Source of the DNA: Owenia fusiformis
Taxonomy: Eukaryota > Annelida > Polychaeta > Sabellida > Oweniidae
Reading direction: 5' to 3'
Length of the DNA stretch: 64,000 nucleotides
Assembly: GCA_903813345.2 (NCBI GenBank)
Contig: CAIIXF020000012.1
Location: forward strand, 35,260,528 to 35,324,527
Both the position numbers and the translations under genes were made by a program. Below, in pieces: positions 1 through 11,864 of this stretch (positions are counted from its first letter, which is position 1; each line of letters opens with the position of its first letter). A model generated the notes under the pieces. That model made no database searches and had not been told where the DNA came from. It worked only from the letters and a program-made list of their open reading frames with translations.

Positions 1-1045
1 AATACATATACGTAACAAACATACGGATAGGTACACGTATATGTTTACGCTAACCTTAACCTCCCTAATCTCTCAGGAAATCAGGAAAAGAAAAATCTCA
101 TCGCACTTTCCAGGCGTAAGCGTAGCCATCTTGTTACCGGAATTCTATATGTAATTTTTGAATAATGATGTTTTGAGATTTACCATCAATCACATTTTGA
201 TTTTACGGCATGGTATTAATGTCTGTTAGTACACTTAGTCATTATCATTTTGATCATAAGGTTGCATGTGCGGACGTCATATAAGTTAATGAAATGGGAT
301 GAATCGGGGAAAATAATTTTGGAAGTGATTTTGCAAATGAGCCGTTGAGTTCACCTAGTAAACAATTAGAAATACAATTTTTATCCTTCCACATTTTGAT
401 TATTGCGACATAATGTATATACAAAATAAGGCGTCATCTGAAATGAAATGAGTGAAACTCATAGCAATGGTCAGACTTTACCACGAAGCAGCTGCTTTGT
501 GTCTTGGGCCATATGTGGCTCCGATCCAGCACAACTTAATTAAAAAGAGAAGCATGACAAAGGTCACAAATCCGCTAAATTTATAGCCGCGAACTTTCAA
601 AGAAGCTTAAAATTAGCGAAATATAATAGCCGCGCAAAATCGCAACACGCGAAATATAATAGTGTCAAATATTAGTGGGAGTACAGTACCTTATGATGAC
701 AAGAAAGGCCAACCTATCTCTAGATTTAAAACAATAGTTAGAGGTAACAGGATCCCAAGACTCCCTAGTCACTGGTCAGTATCAAACAAAGGTTATGACT
801 GCCACCTTTGCATTATTTAAGATGGGCACAAGAAGTGTCGATTTCGATATTTGTAGTTTTCAACTAATTAAACTAATTTATAGTTGACGTAATGCTTTGA
901 TATTTAAACAAAATGCGACTAATAAGACATGGACAATTTTGGAGTATGATCATTTGTGCGCATATATCGTGCGAGAACGCCACAGTTCAACGATATCGCC
1001 CACCACTTTAGGGAAGGCAACTGGAAATGTATGATGTGGCAAAGG
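1..1045. other. Intergenic or intronic, no gene seen
   Basis: No convincing exon was found. Around 600-670 the motif GCGAAATATAATAG recurs, which looks like repeat debris. Bases about 185-340 resemble 32135-32275 (a dispersed repeat containing CATTTTGATTTTACGGC and GTTGCATGTGC). The TM1-TM2 exons expected upstream of the receptor TM3 exon were not recognised here, so they probably lie left of the window. Confidence 0.5.
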
Positions 1046-1149
1046 TCATCAGAATTAAGACCCCTCTAAATATCGGGTGCAGATCGGAAAAGCTCAATTA
1101 ACATATTATCTTCCGCACCCAATATTTAGAGGAGGCTCTTATCTGATGA
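1046..1149. repeat. Small foldback element (imperfect hairpin)
   Basis: The left arm at 1046-1080 and right arm at 1115-1149 are imperfect reverse complements. The core is CCTCTAAATATCGGGTGC against GCACCCAATATTTAGAGG, with a 34-base loop. The pairing extends outward through TCATCAGA and TCTGATGA. It looks like a short non-autonomous foldback repeat. No coding function is visible. Confidence 0.6.
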
Positions 1150-1439
1150 ACATTTTCGAATTTTTATAAAATCACACAGAAACTGTCTGGCTTCAAAGAT
1201 GCAAAAATAATTTTTATGGATAGTGTATCTTGAACACCATTTTTATGAATGCTAGAGACGCTGTATAAAAACGACAATTTCAAAATATATAGGTCTGGGA
1301 AAGATTTAATGTATACTAAGTCGCCATTGAATGAACACTACTATTTTCACAATTCTATTGATATTTGGTGTCAACTATATCTGGGTACACTCTAAAAATT
1401 AGAAACGCAAAAACAACGCTTGTTTTAACACTTATTTGC

Positions 1440-1695
1440 AACAGATAATTAACACGTTTTAATGTTAATACTATATTAATTAACACGTTTCGACGTTAAT
1501 ATCAACGTCTGTACGTCCTTGTATATGCGTTTATTAACACGTTTGTGTGTTTATTTTTTAAATATTAACACGTTTAAAGTGTATTTAAATTATACATTAT
1601 AACGTGTTTATGTGTTTTTATTTTTAACACAAAAACGTGTTTCAGGGCTTGCAACGGATAATTTATACGAAAACGTGTTTATCTCCAACAATGTG
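1440..1695. repeat. AACACGTTT / AAACGTGTT motif cluster
   Basis: A very AT-rich stretch has many direct and inverted copies of AACACGTTT and related TTAACAC and GTGTTAA words, separated by irregular AT spacers. There is no fixed period, so this is a cryptic or decayed repeat rather than a clean tandem array. It lies about 500 bases upstream of the TM3-exon array. Confidence 0.5.
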
Positions 1696-2181
1696 TTAAA
1701 AAAGTGTTAATGTTAAACACTTCTGAAACACTAATAAGATATCCTGTCATATGGGTGCAGACGAAATTGGTAATCTCTGTTTCTTCATTTTTTCCATGTT
1801 TTATTCAATGGTTCACTTTTGTTCTCCTAGAATATCCTACCAAGGAATGCGATCGACAACGTATTTCAACGCTTTGTGTTTATTCGGGTTGGACATCCGC
1901 CATTTTGAAATATCAACTACGCATCTTGACACTTTTCATGTGGGAATTATGAGACGCACATTTAGTGTATCATTTAATATACATGTCCATCGTGTTCCTT
2001 GGTATTATATACATATGTAGTCAGCGAACAATCTGTACGTTTGACCTTGCACCATTAAATAAAACACGAAGAAACAGAACTCACCAATTTCGTCTGCACC
2101 CTTGTGACCGGATATCGTTAGAAAAGACTGCGCATGCGCATCCCGTTATAAACGTGAGACGTTTTTGGAGCGTTGATAGTT

Positions 2182-5100
2182 CACCCTGTACATCTGATTT
2201 GTATTTCAGGTGCTTACTATTGCTTCAACCTGGTTATGGTAGTCCTGTACATCATAATCTCAATGTTTGAATTGAACATGTGTACCACCCTGTATATCTG
2301 AATTGTATTTCAGATGCTTACTATTGCTTCAACCTGGTTATGGTAGTCTTATCCATCATTATCTCAATGTTTGTATTTGAACATGTGTACCACCCTGTAT
2401 ATCTGATTTGTATTTCAGGTGCTTACTATTGCTTCAACCTGGTTATGGTAGTCCTGTACATCATAATCTCAATGTTTGTATTGAACATGTGTACCACCCT
2501 GTATATCTGAATTGTATTTCAGGTGCATACTATTGCTTCAACCTGGTAATGGTAGTCCTGTACATCATAATCTCAATGTTTGTATTGAACATGTGTACCA
2601 CCCTGTATATCTGAATTGTATTTCAGGTGCTTACTATTGCTTCAACCTGGTTATGGTAGTCCCATCCATCATCATCTCAATGTTTGTATTGAACATGTGT
2701 ACTACCCTGTATATCTGAATTGTATTTCAGGTGCATACTATTGCTTCAACCTGGTTATGGTAGTCCTAACCATCATTATCTCAATGTTTGTATTGAACAT
2801 GTGTATCACCCTGTATATCTGAATTGTATTTCAGGTGCATACTATTGCTTCAACCTGGTTATGGTAGTCCTGTACATCATAATCTCAATGTTTGTATTGA
2901 ACATGTGTACCACCCTGTATATCTGAATTGTATTTCATGTGCATACTATTGCTTCAACCTGGTTATGGTAGTCCTGTACATCATAATCTCAATGTTTGTA
3001 TTGAACATGTGTACCACCCTGTATATCTGAATTGTATTTCAGGTGCATACTATTGCTTCAACCTGGTTATGGTAGTCCTGTACATCATAATATCAATGTT
3101 TGTATTGAACATGTGTACCACCCTGTATATCTGAATTGTATTTCAGGTGCATACTATTGCTTCAACCTGGTTATGGTAGTCCTGTACATCATAATCTCAA
3201 TGTTTGTATTGAACATGTGTACCACCCTGTATATCTGAATTGTATTTCAGGTGCATACTATTACTCCAACCTGGTTATGGTAGTCCTGTACATCATAATC
3301 TCAATGTTTGTATTGAACATGTGTACCACCCTGTATATCTGAATTGTATTTCAGGTGCATACTATTGCTTCAACCTGGTTATGGTAGTCCTGTACATCAT
3401 AATCTCAATGTCTGTATTGAACATGTGTACCACCCTGTATATCTGAATTGTATTTCAGGTCCATACTATTGCTTCAACCTGGTTGTGGTAGTCCTATCCA
3501 TCATTATCTCAATGTTTGTATTGAACATGTGTACCACCCTGTATATCTGAATTGTATTTCAGGTGCTTACTATTGCTTCAACCTGGTTATGGTAGTCCTA
3601 TCTATCATTATCTCAATGTTTGTATTTGAACATGTGTATCACCCTGTATATCTGAATTGTATTTCAGATGCTCACTATTGCTTCAATTACCTGGTTATGG
3701 TAGTCCTATCCATCATTATCTCAATGTTTGTATTGAACATGTGTACCACCCTGTATATCTGAATTGTATTTCAGGTGCTTACTATTGCTTCAACCTGGTT
3801 ATGGTAGTCCTAACCATCATTATCTCAATGTTTGTATTGAACATGTGTACCACCGTGTATATCTGAATTGTATTTCAGGCGCTTACTATTGCTTCAACCT
3901 GATTATGGTACTCCTATCAATCATCATCTCAATGTTTGTATTGAACATGTGTACCACCCTGTATATCTTAATTGTATTTCAGGTGCATACTATTGCTTTA
4001 ACCTGGTTATGGTAGTCCTATCCATCATTATCTCAATGTTTGTATTGAACATGTGTACCACCCTGTATATCTGAATTGTATTTCAGATGCTCACTATTGC
4101 TTCAACCTGGTTATGGTAGTCCTATCCATCATTATCTCAATGTTTGTATTGAACATGTGTACCACCCTGTATATCTGAATTGTATTTCAGGTGCTTACTA
4201 TTGCTTCAACCTGGTTATGGTAGTCCTAACCATCATTATCTCAATGTTTGTATTGAACATGTGTACCACCGTGTATATCTGAATTGTATTTCAGGCGCTT
4301 ACTATTGCTTCAACCTGATTATGGTACTCCTATCAATCATCATCTCAATGTTTGTATTGAACATGTGTACCACCCTGTATATCTTAATTGTATTTCAGGT
4401 GCATACTATTGCTTTAACCTGGTTATGGTAGTCCTATCCATCATTATCTCAATGTTTGTATTTGAACATGCGTACCACCCTGTATATCTTAATTGTATTT
4501 CAGGTGCTTACTATTGTTTCAACCTGGTTATGGTAGTCCTGTACATCATAATCTCAATGTTTGTATTGAACATGTGTACCACCCTGTATATCTGAATTGT
4601 ATTTCAGGTGCTTACTATTGCTTCAACCTGGTTATGGTAGTCCTATCCATCATTATCTCAATGTTTGTATTTGAACATGCGTACCACCCTGTATATCTTA
4701 ATTGTATTTCAGGTGCTTACTATTGTTTCAACCTGGTTATGGTAGTCCTATCCATCATTATCTCAATGTTTGTATTTGAACATGTGTAGCACCCTGTATA
4801 TCTGAATTGTATTTCAGGTGCTTACTATTGCTTCAACCTAGTTATGGTAGTCCTATCCATCATCATCTCAATGTTTGTATTGAACATGTGTACCACCCTG
4901 TATATCTGAATTGTATTTCAGGTGCTTACTATTGCTTCAACCTAGTTATGGTAGTCCTATCCATCATCTCAATGTTTGTATTGAACATGTGTACCACCCT
5001 GTATATCTGAATTGTATTTCAGGTGCATACTATTGCTTCAACCTGGTTATGGTAGTCCTATCCATCATCTCAATGTTTGTATTGAACATGTGTACCACCC

Positions 5101-7969
5101 TGTATATCTGAATTGTATTTCAGGTGCTTACTATTGCTTCAACCTGGTTATGGTAGTCCTATCCATCATTATCTCAATGTTTGTATTAAACATGTGTACC
5201 ACCCTGTATATTTGAATTGTATTTCAGGTGCATACTATTGCTTCAACCTGGTTATGGTAGTACTATCCATCATTATCTCAATGTTTGTATTGAACATGTG
5301 TACCACCCTGTATATCTGAATTGTATTTCAGGTGCTTACTATTGCTTCAACCTGGTTATGGTAGTCCTATCCATCATTATCTCAATGTTTGTATTGAACA
5401 TGTGTACCACCCTGTATATTTGAATTGTATTTCAGGTGCTTACTATTGCTTCAACCTGGTTATGGTAGTCCTATCCATCATCTCAATGTTTGTATTGAAC
5501 ATGTGTACCACCCTGTATATCTGAATTGTATTTCAGGTGCATACTATTGCTTCAACCTGGTTATGGTAGTCCTATCCATCATCTCAATGTTTGTATTGAA
5601 CATGTGTACCACCCTGTATATCTGAATTGTATTTCAGGTGCTTACTATTGCTTCAACCTGGTTATGGTAGTCCTATCCATCATTATCTCAATGTTTGTAT
5701 TAAACATGTGTACCACCCTGTATATCTGAATTGTATTTCAGGTGCTTACTATTGCTTCAACCTGGTTATGGTAGTCCTATCCATCATTATCTCAATGTTT
5801 GCATTGAACATGTGTACCACCTTGTATATCTGAATTGTATTTCAGGTGCATACTATTGCTTCAACCTGGTTATGGTAGTCCTGTACATCATTATCTCAAT
5901 GTTTGTATTGAACATGTGTACCACCCTGTATATTTGAATTGTATTTCAGGTGCATACTATTGCTTCAACCTGGTTATGGTAGTCCTATCCATCATCATCT
6001 CAATGTTTGTATTGAACATGTGTACCACCCTGTATATCTGAATTGTATTTCAGGTGGTTACTATTGCTTCAACCTGGTTATGGTAGTCCTATCCATCATC
6101 TCAATGTTTGTATTGAACATGTGTACCACCCTGTATATCTGAATTGTATTTCAGGTGCTTACTATTGCTTCAACCTGGTTATGGTAGTCCTATCCATCAT
6201 CTCAATGTTTGTATTGAACATGTGTACCACCCTGTATATCTGAATTGTATTTCAGGTGCATACTATTGCTTCAACCTGGTTATGGTAGTCCTGTACATCA
6301 TTATCTCAATGTTTGTATTGAACATGTGTACCACCCTGTATATTTGAATTGTATTTCAGGTGCATACTATTGCTTCAACCTGGTTATGGTAGTCCTATCC
6401 ATCATCTCAATGTTTGCATTGAACATGTGTACCACCCTGTATATCTGAATTGTATTTCAGATGCTTACTATTGCTTCAACCTGGTTATGGTAGTCCTATC
6501 CATCATCTCAATGTTTGTATTGAACATGTGTACCACCCTGTATATCTGAATTGTATTTCAGGTGCTTACTATTGCTTCAACCTGGTTATGGTAGTCCTAT
6601 CCATCATCTCAATGTTTGTATTGAACATGTGTACCACCCTGTATATCTGAATTGTATTTCAGGTGCTTACTATTGCTTCAACCTGGTTACGGTAGTCCTA
6701 TCCATCATCTCAATGTTTGTATTGAACATGTGTACCACCCTGTATATCTGAATTGTATTTCAGGTGCTTACTATTGCTTCAACCTGGTTATTGTAGTCCT
6801 ATCCATCATTATTTCAATGTTTGCATTGAACATGTGTACCACCTTGTATATCTGAATTGTATTTCAGGTGCATACTATTGCTTCAACCTGGTTATGGTAG
6901 TCCTATCCATCATCATCTCAATGTTTGTATTGAACATGTGTACCACCCTGTATATTTGAATTGTATTTCAGGTGCATACTATTGCTTCAACCTGGTTATG
7001 GTAGTCCTATCCATCATCATCTCAATGTTTGTATTGAACATGTGTACCACCCTGTATATCTGAATTGTATTTCAGGTGCTTACTATTGCTTCAACCTGGT
7101 TATGGTAGTCCTATCGATCAGCATCTCAATGTTTGTATTGAACATGTGTACCACCCTGTATATCTGAATTGTATTTCAGGTGCTTACTATTGCTTCAACC
7201 TGGTTATGGTAGTCCTATCCATCATTATCTCAATGTTTGTATTGAACATGTGTACCACCCTGTATATCTGAATTGTATTTCAGATGCATACTATTGCTTC
7301 AACCTGGTTATGGTAGTCCTAACCATCATTATATCAATGTTTGTACTGAACATGTGTACCACCGTGTATATCTGAATTGTATTTCAGGTGCATTATATTG
7401 CTTCAACCTGGTCATGGTAGTACTATCGATCATTATCTCAATGTTTGTATTGAACATGTGTACCACCCTGTCTATCTGAATTGTATTTCAGGTGCATTAT
7501 ATTGCTTCAACCTGGTTATGGTAGTACTATCCATCATTATCTCAATGTTTGTATTGAACATGTGTACCACCCTGTATATCTGAATTGTATTTCAGGTGCT
7601 TACTATTGCTTCAACCTGGTTACGGTAGTCCTATCCATCATCTCAATGTTTGTATTGAACATGTGTACCACCCTGTATATCTGAATTGTATTTCAGGTCC
7701 ATACTATTGCTTCAACCTGGTTATGGTAGTCCTATCCATCATTATCTCAATGTTTGTATTGAACATGTGTACCACCCTGTATATCTGAATTGTATTTCAG
7801 GGGTGCTTACTATTGCTTCAACCGGGTTATGGTAGTCCTATCCATCATTATCTCAATGTTTGTATTGAACATGTGTACCACCCTGTATATCTGAATTGTA
7901 TTTCAGGTGCTTACTATTGCTTCAACCTGGTTATGGTAGTCCTATCCATCATTATCTCAATGTTTGTAT
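2182..7969 (+). repeat. ~55-copy tandem array of 3' splice site plus start of TM3 exon
   Basis: The units are 104 bp or 101 bp (a few 105-107). Each contains a strong acceptor, TTGTATTTCAG, followed by about 63 bases encoding the TM3 start read as (G)AYYCFNLVMVVLSIIISM, then a short tail with an in-frame TGA. The final unit runs without a break into the complete exon at 7907-8025, so the array is a multiplied intron-exon junction. The 101-bp units lack exactly one Ile codon, and one unit (near 3680) gains 3 bases. A few units carry one extra T after GTATT. Both main unit lengths are 2 mod 3, so the reading frame rotates from unit to unit. Higher-order duplication is visible: about 3657-4015 recurs 416 bp on (4 units) and about 5012-5319 recurs 514 bp on (5 units). 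The many short open frames here are by-products of the repeat. Confidence 0.95.
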
Positions 7970-8025
7970 TTAACATGTGCGTCAGAGGGCCAAGAAGGGG
8001 AAGTGCACCAAACTGGCTGAAGTCG
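7907..8025 (+). CDS. Cys-loop (nicotinic-like) receptor subunit, TM3 exon
   Basis: This 119-base exon encodes the third transmembrane helix of a pentameric ligand-gated ion channel and the start of the TM3-TM4 cytoplasmic loop. It follows TATTTCAG and starts in phase 1. It reads AYYCFNLVMVVLSIIISMF, then VRGPRRGSAPNWLKS, then a GTATGT donor in phase 0. An aromatic/aliphatic TM3 followed by a basic stretch and a P-x-W-L-K motif is typical of nicotinic acetylcholine receptor subunits. The phase-0 end joins cleanly to the exon at 9064. The acceptor belongs to the last unit of a ~55-copy array, so splice-site choice is ambiguous. The ligand-binding domain, TM1 and TM2 are not in the window. Another cation-type Cys-loop receptor is possible, but TM4 downstream supports the family. 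Confidence 0.75.
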
Positions 8026-8057
8026 GTATGTTTAGAATTATGTACAGAATAATTATA

Positions 8058-8240
8058 CAGTTAAACCTATCTTCGTGAACACCTACCTCTAGTGAACACC
8101 TTTTATAGAGAACACCCCATCTGAGCACGTACTCCACTGAATTCTGTATAAATTAATAAACAAATGAGCACACTGTAGTGAACACCTACCTTTAGTGAAC
8201 ACATTTTTGTGGCTCCGTGGGTGTTCACTGTGTTTTACTC
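8058..8240. mobile_element. pogo/Tigger-like MITE
   Basis: A 183-bp non-coding element begins CAGTTAAACC and ends GTTTTACTC, flanked on both sides by TA. The termini carry inverted copies of GTGAACACC, and the interior repeats TAGTGAACACC several times. A TA target site plus a CAGT-AAAC terminus is characteristic of pogo/Tigger elements. It sits in the intron 32 bases after the TM3-exon donor. Confidence 0.6.
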
Positions 8241-9063
8241 TAAATTTGGATATTTTTACAGGCACCAATACCAAAATGGCAGTCCCAAAAATATATTGCC
8301 TTTAACAATATTTCACCTTTTTTTTTTCTTTTTTTTTTTTTTATTTTATTTTTTTATTTATATATATATTTATTTTCTTTAATTTTCATTTACAATCTAC
8401 AATACATCACAATGCGCACACATAAGCACAACTTTTGGTACTTTAAGAAGTCAAAAGAGCTACCTTGTGATAGCGGAACTATAAAAATACAATAATTGGA
8501 ACATGTACAACATGAACATTGCATACAGGTACATAGAAATATAAAAATACAATACGGTAATAAAATACAAGGTACAGTACAGTTTTTTGTTAAAACGGTA
8601 TCTCTAATTTGTTAAGAATAGAATTCCATTTTCTAATAAAGAGTGGCCTAGTCTGATTTTCTGTTGATATTCTTAATTCGTTTTTTATTTTGTTTCTTAT
8701 GATATTTTTAAACACATTTATGTTGATAAACAATATCAACAATATTTCACCACTGACTTCTTGGTTGTAATATAAACACGCGTGATAAAATAAATTTTGA
8801 AAAATCAACAACTATTCAGTAACTTTGAGGCAAGAGGGAGGGGGCAATATAAAATGTAGTTGATCATGGATTGAGGATCCACCTAGAGATATTCCTGGGG
8901 AATACTCCTCATTCTAAAAATACATATAATGAGCACTAAACGAAAATAAACAAATGAAAGGTGGATCCTCTGACTTGACATGTCATTTACAAACATCAAA
9001 TATTTACCGCACACATATACTATTATGATATAGAGAAATAGAAAGTTTCTTGATATATTTTAG
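8241..9063. other. Intron with poly-T tract and decayed repeat
   Basis: This is the intron between the TM3 exon and the loop/TM4 exon. A T-rich tract at about 8316-8375 is followed by low-complexity sequence and a 73-codon open frame on the - strand (8590-8811). Together these could be a 5'-truncated LINE-like insertion on the - strand, with its poly(A) on the left, but no reverse-transcriptase motif is visible. A short inverted pair, AGGATCCACCT and AGGTGGATCCT, lies near 8873 and 8960. The acceptor TATTTTAG ends the intron at 9063. Confidence 0.35.
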
Positions 9064-10302
9064 CTTGTTCACGGTAAGCTGGGTTCCCTGTGTTGCGTTC
9101 GAGAAGAAATGTACTCCCCATTGGTCCACTTTGAACACAGAGATGACGACGAAGCTCAGCTCACGTCAAATATTGTCAGAAATAATGACACCGATGAAAT
9201 GACCGATCTGAACACAAACAAGCTTGATAAAACATTGACGGAGATCTTGGGATATTTGAAGAGCTCCAATCAAGATCCTCGTCCATCGGTCGCGAGTAAA
9301 TCTCAGGCACGACATGGAAATCTGAAATTATAGAGGGCGCATATTCATTTTACACACGGCGAAATGAAATGAGATTTCCCGGGAAATTTTGGACAATACT
9401 AGTATATTAATAGTCTATTGTACATTGTACAACCACATTTGACCAGCACGATCACAAATCACATAGGGACCAATTAATATGCTCTAAAACAATCAACCAC
9501 GTACTGACCGAGCTTAGTAAAGAAAAAATATCAAGGTAAATCACTTATGATCAGGAACAATCACCTAAACCAGGGACAATCAACTAAGATTAGAACAATT
9601 GAGTACAATCACAGTATCAAAACAAAATATTAAGAATCACAACCAAACAATTGCCCAGGAGAGTCAAGAAAAATTTAAAGTAATAAAAACAATCACTTAA
9701 GATTAAGAACAATCACCTGTAAAATTGTTTAGGATCGACCCAATCCCTAAGGATCAAGACAGATACCAAAGATCAAGATCATGAGGATATTTCTAAGGAT
9801 CAAAAACATTATCACTTAAGATCAATAACAATCACCTAGGATCAAGATTAATCACTTAGAATTAAGAACACCAAGGGCTCAGAAGAAATTTTTGGATCGG
9901 GAAAAATCACTTAGTGTGCTGTTAATGGGTTTAATGTAACTTAAAAGTCCAATATAAGATGAGATATAATGCATTTTTATTTGAGAAATAAATACTATAA
10001 CTTGACAGACATCTAGCAGCCCCTCGGCTATTGGCTAAAACACATCACGTGGTACAAAAGTAGGTCGAATTTGTGTAGTCCCGCCATATTTAGACAGACT
10101 TCCGGTACAAGTGCACTTGGATTTGCGCCCTCTATAATTTCAGATTTCCATGTCGTGCCTGAGATTTACTCGCGACCCTCGTCCATCACCTGCGCAAGTT
10201 AACCAGGACGAGTGGTACAAGGCTGCATTGATGCTTGATCGCATTGCACTCATGTTGTACATCATCGTTTGTATCATAGGATCTATATGTATACTTTTGT
10301 AA
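9064..10302 (+). pseudogene. Nicotinic-like receptor last exon (loop, TM4, stop), split by a transposon
   Basis: The exon starts in phase 0 after TATTTTAG. It reads LVHGKLGSLCC, which fits the conserved post-TM3 segment, then an acidic loop ending in the helical LTEILGYLKSS. The frame reaches DPRPS and is then interrupted by 9288-10176. It resumes at 10177 in the same frame: DEWYKAALMLDRIA, a TM4 helix (LMLYIIVCIIGSICILL) and TAA at 10300. W-x-x-A-x-x-L-D-R before a hydrophobic helix is the classical start of nicotinic receptor TM4. With the insertion present, translation runs 15 codons into transposon sequence and stops at 9331, losing TM4, which these channels need for assembly. The allele is probably broken unless the element is spliced out or the second TM4 copy is used. 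Confidence 0.75.
9288..10176. mobile_element. Mutator-like non-autonomous element inserted in receptor exon
   Basis: The 889-bp insertion is flanked by an 11-bp direct repeat, CCTCGTCCATC, at 9277-9287 and 10177-10187. Its TIRs are 53 bp and identical (9289-9341 and the complement of 10124-10176), starting GTCGCGAGTAAATCTCAGG. Long TIRs with a 9-11-bp target duplication are the signature of Mutator-like elements. No transposase frame is present. The interior (about 9470-9880) is built from degenerate repeats of the words AACAATCAC and AGGATCAAGA. Perfect TIRs suggest a recent insertion. Confidence 0.85.
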
Positions 10303-10958
10303 CTGTACCTGCTATACCAATATCATAGGATCTATATGTATACTTTTGTAACTGTACCTGCTATACCAATATCATAGTATCTATACGTATACTTTTGTAA
10401 CTGTACCTGCTATACCAGTATTATAGGATCTATACGTATACTTTTGTAACTGTACCTGCTATACCTGTATCATAGGATCAATATGTATACTTGTGTAACT
10501 GTACCTGCTATACCAATATCATAGGATCTATATGTATACTTTTGTAACTGTACCTGCTATACCAGTATCATAGGATCTATATGTATACTTTTGTAACTGT
10601 ACCTGCTATACCAATATCATAGGATCAATATGTATACTTTTGTAACTGTACCTGCTATACCAATATCATAGGATCTATATGTATACTTTTGTAACTGTAC
10701 CTGCTATACCAGTATCATAGGATCTATACGTATACTTTTGTAACTGTACCTGCTATACCAGTATTATAGGATCAATATGTATACTTTTGTAACTGTACCT
10801 GCTATACCAGTATTATAGGATCAATATGTATACTTTTGTAACTGTACCTGCTATACCAGTATCATAGGATCGATAAGAATACTTTTGTAACTGTACCTGC
10901 TATACCAGTATCATAGGATCAATATGTATACTTTTGTAACTGTACCTTCTATACCAGT
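10273..10958 (+). repeat. 49-bp tandem array grown from the TM4 stop-codon region
   Basis: About 14 units of 49 bp each repeat ATCATAGGATCTATATGTAT, then ACTTTTGTAACTGTACCTGC and TATACCAAT. The first unit is the real coding end of TM4 (IIGSICILL, stop). The array is therefore a multiplication of the last codons plus the first 3'-UTR bases. Variation is mostly single substitutions (CTATATG, CAATATG, CTATACG). Confidence 0.93.
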
Positions 10959-10988
10959 GGAAACATGGTCCAAACTGTCACGTTTCAG

Positions 10989-11099
10989 TGGTACAAGGCT
11001 GCATTGATGCTTGATCGCATTGCACACGTGTTGTACATCATCGTTTGTATCATAGGATCAATATGTATACTTTTGTATAATAATATAATTTTAGTATAG
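10989..11099 (+). CDS. Second TM4 copy (alternative last exon or partial duplication)
   Basis: After a good acceptor (GTCACGTTTCAG) the frame reads WYKAALMLDRIAHVLYII, then VCIIGSICILLYNNIILV and a TAG. It differs from the first TM4 copy by a few substitutions and by a longer tail, because the stop is displaced. It lies directly after the 49-bp array and its own end is not amplified. It could serve as an alternative terminal exon that restores TM4 in the transposon-bearing gene, but it would need a phase-0 donor upstream, which I did not find. It may equally be a relic of the duplication that produced the array. Confidence 0.55.
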   Translation, partial: WYKAALMLDRIAHVLYIIVCIIGSICILLYNNIILV

Positions 11100-11339
11100 A
11101 ACTGATAAGGGTCGCATCTGTGGTATGGAAAAGACTCATCGAAAACGCATTTCCTTTTTGTGATCGATATGGGTTCACTTTATTTTTTATATTAGCGCTC
11201 TATCTCTCCTTATTGTTAGATAGTTGATAATACGTAAATTATAGTGTGAAGCAGTGAAAATAGAAGTATATGAAACCTTAATTGAAAATAAGCATTCAAA
11301 TGATCGCAGGGCAACATATATTAGTATTCCATACCTGAT

Positions 11340-11500
11340 GAGGTTTCAGGGACATATCAACCGGGAATATATTCCATATCCGGGCAAATATTTTTCGTAT
11401 GTCCCGCTCCATCGGAGCTCCGGGACATATAAAGCATATGTCCCGCACAAGCCGTCCTCCGGGACATACGATGGCTGTATGTCCCGCCCCGGGAATTTAC
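11340..11500. repeat. Alternating GGGACATA / TATGTCCC hairpin cluster
   Basis: Three pairs of inverted octamers alternate within 150 bases: GGGACATA near 11349, 11421 and 11461, and TATGTCCC near 11399, 11438 and 11478. They can form a row of adjacent stem-loops. The flanking TACCTGATGAGGTTT and AAACCTCATCAGGTA (near 11332 and 11848) are also inverted, so the whole 11332-11862 block may be one foldback element. Confidence 0.5.
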
Positions 11501-11864
11501 GTCATATATAGTACACCATGCCTTCATCATATAGTCAGGCACATTAAAATCAAGTTAAAATAAGGCGCCGCATCATTGAAAGTAGTGAATCAGAAAATGC
11601 TCAGTAATCAGTATTTGGAGTTAGGATATCCACCTCTGGGATATTGATGATATCTCAACCCTGGAAGACATTCAAGTGTTATAATCTAGACATTCAAGTT
11701 CAATTTCTAATGTTAAACATTTTACAATTTAATTGTATTTATAAAATTGTTAATATATTGTGAGAAATACACATCAAGTCTTTTTAAAATGATTATATAT
11801 TTTGCAATTTAACACACCAGAGCATATGGGATACATGCTTATTGTTTAAAACCTCATCAGGTAT

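Noticed and set aside
2182-7969. CRISPR-like regular repeats
   Set aside because: There are no short repeats with unique spacers; the whole unit is repeated and contains a splice junction. The genome is eukaryotic.
2182-8052. A ladder of ~68-codon open frames over the 104-bp array
   Set aside because: Each frame is two repeat units read until the rotating frame meets the unit's stop. They are products of the repeat, not separate genes. Only the exon at 7907-8025 is called.
8590-8811. 73-codon - strand frame as a LINE protein end
   Set aside because: No RT or endonuclease motif is readable. Kept only as a possibility in the intron description.
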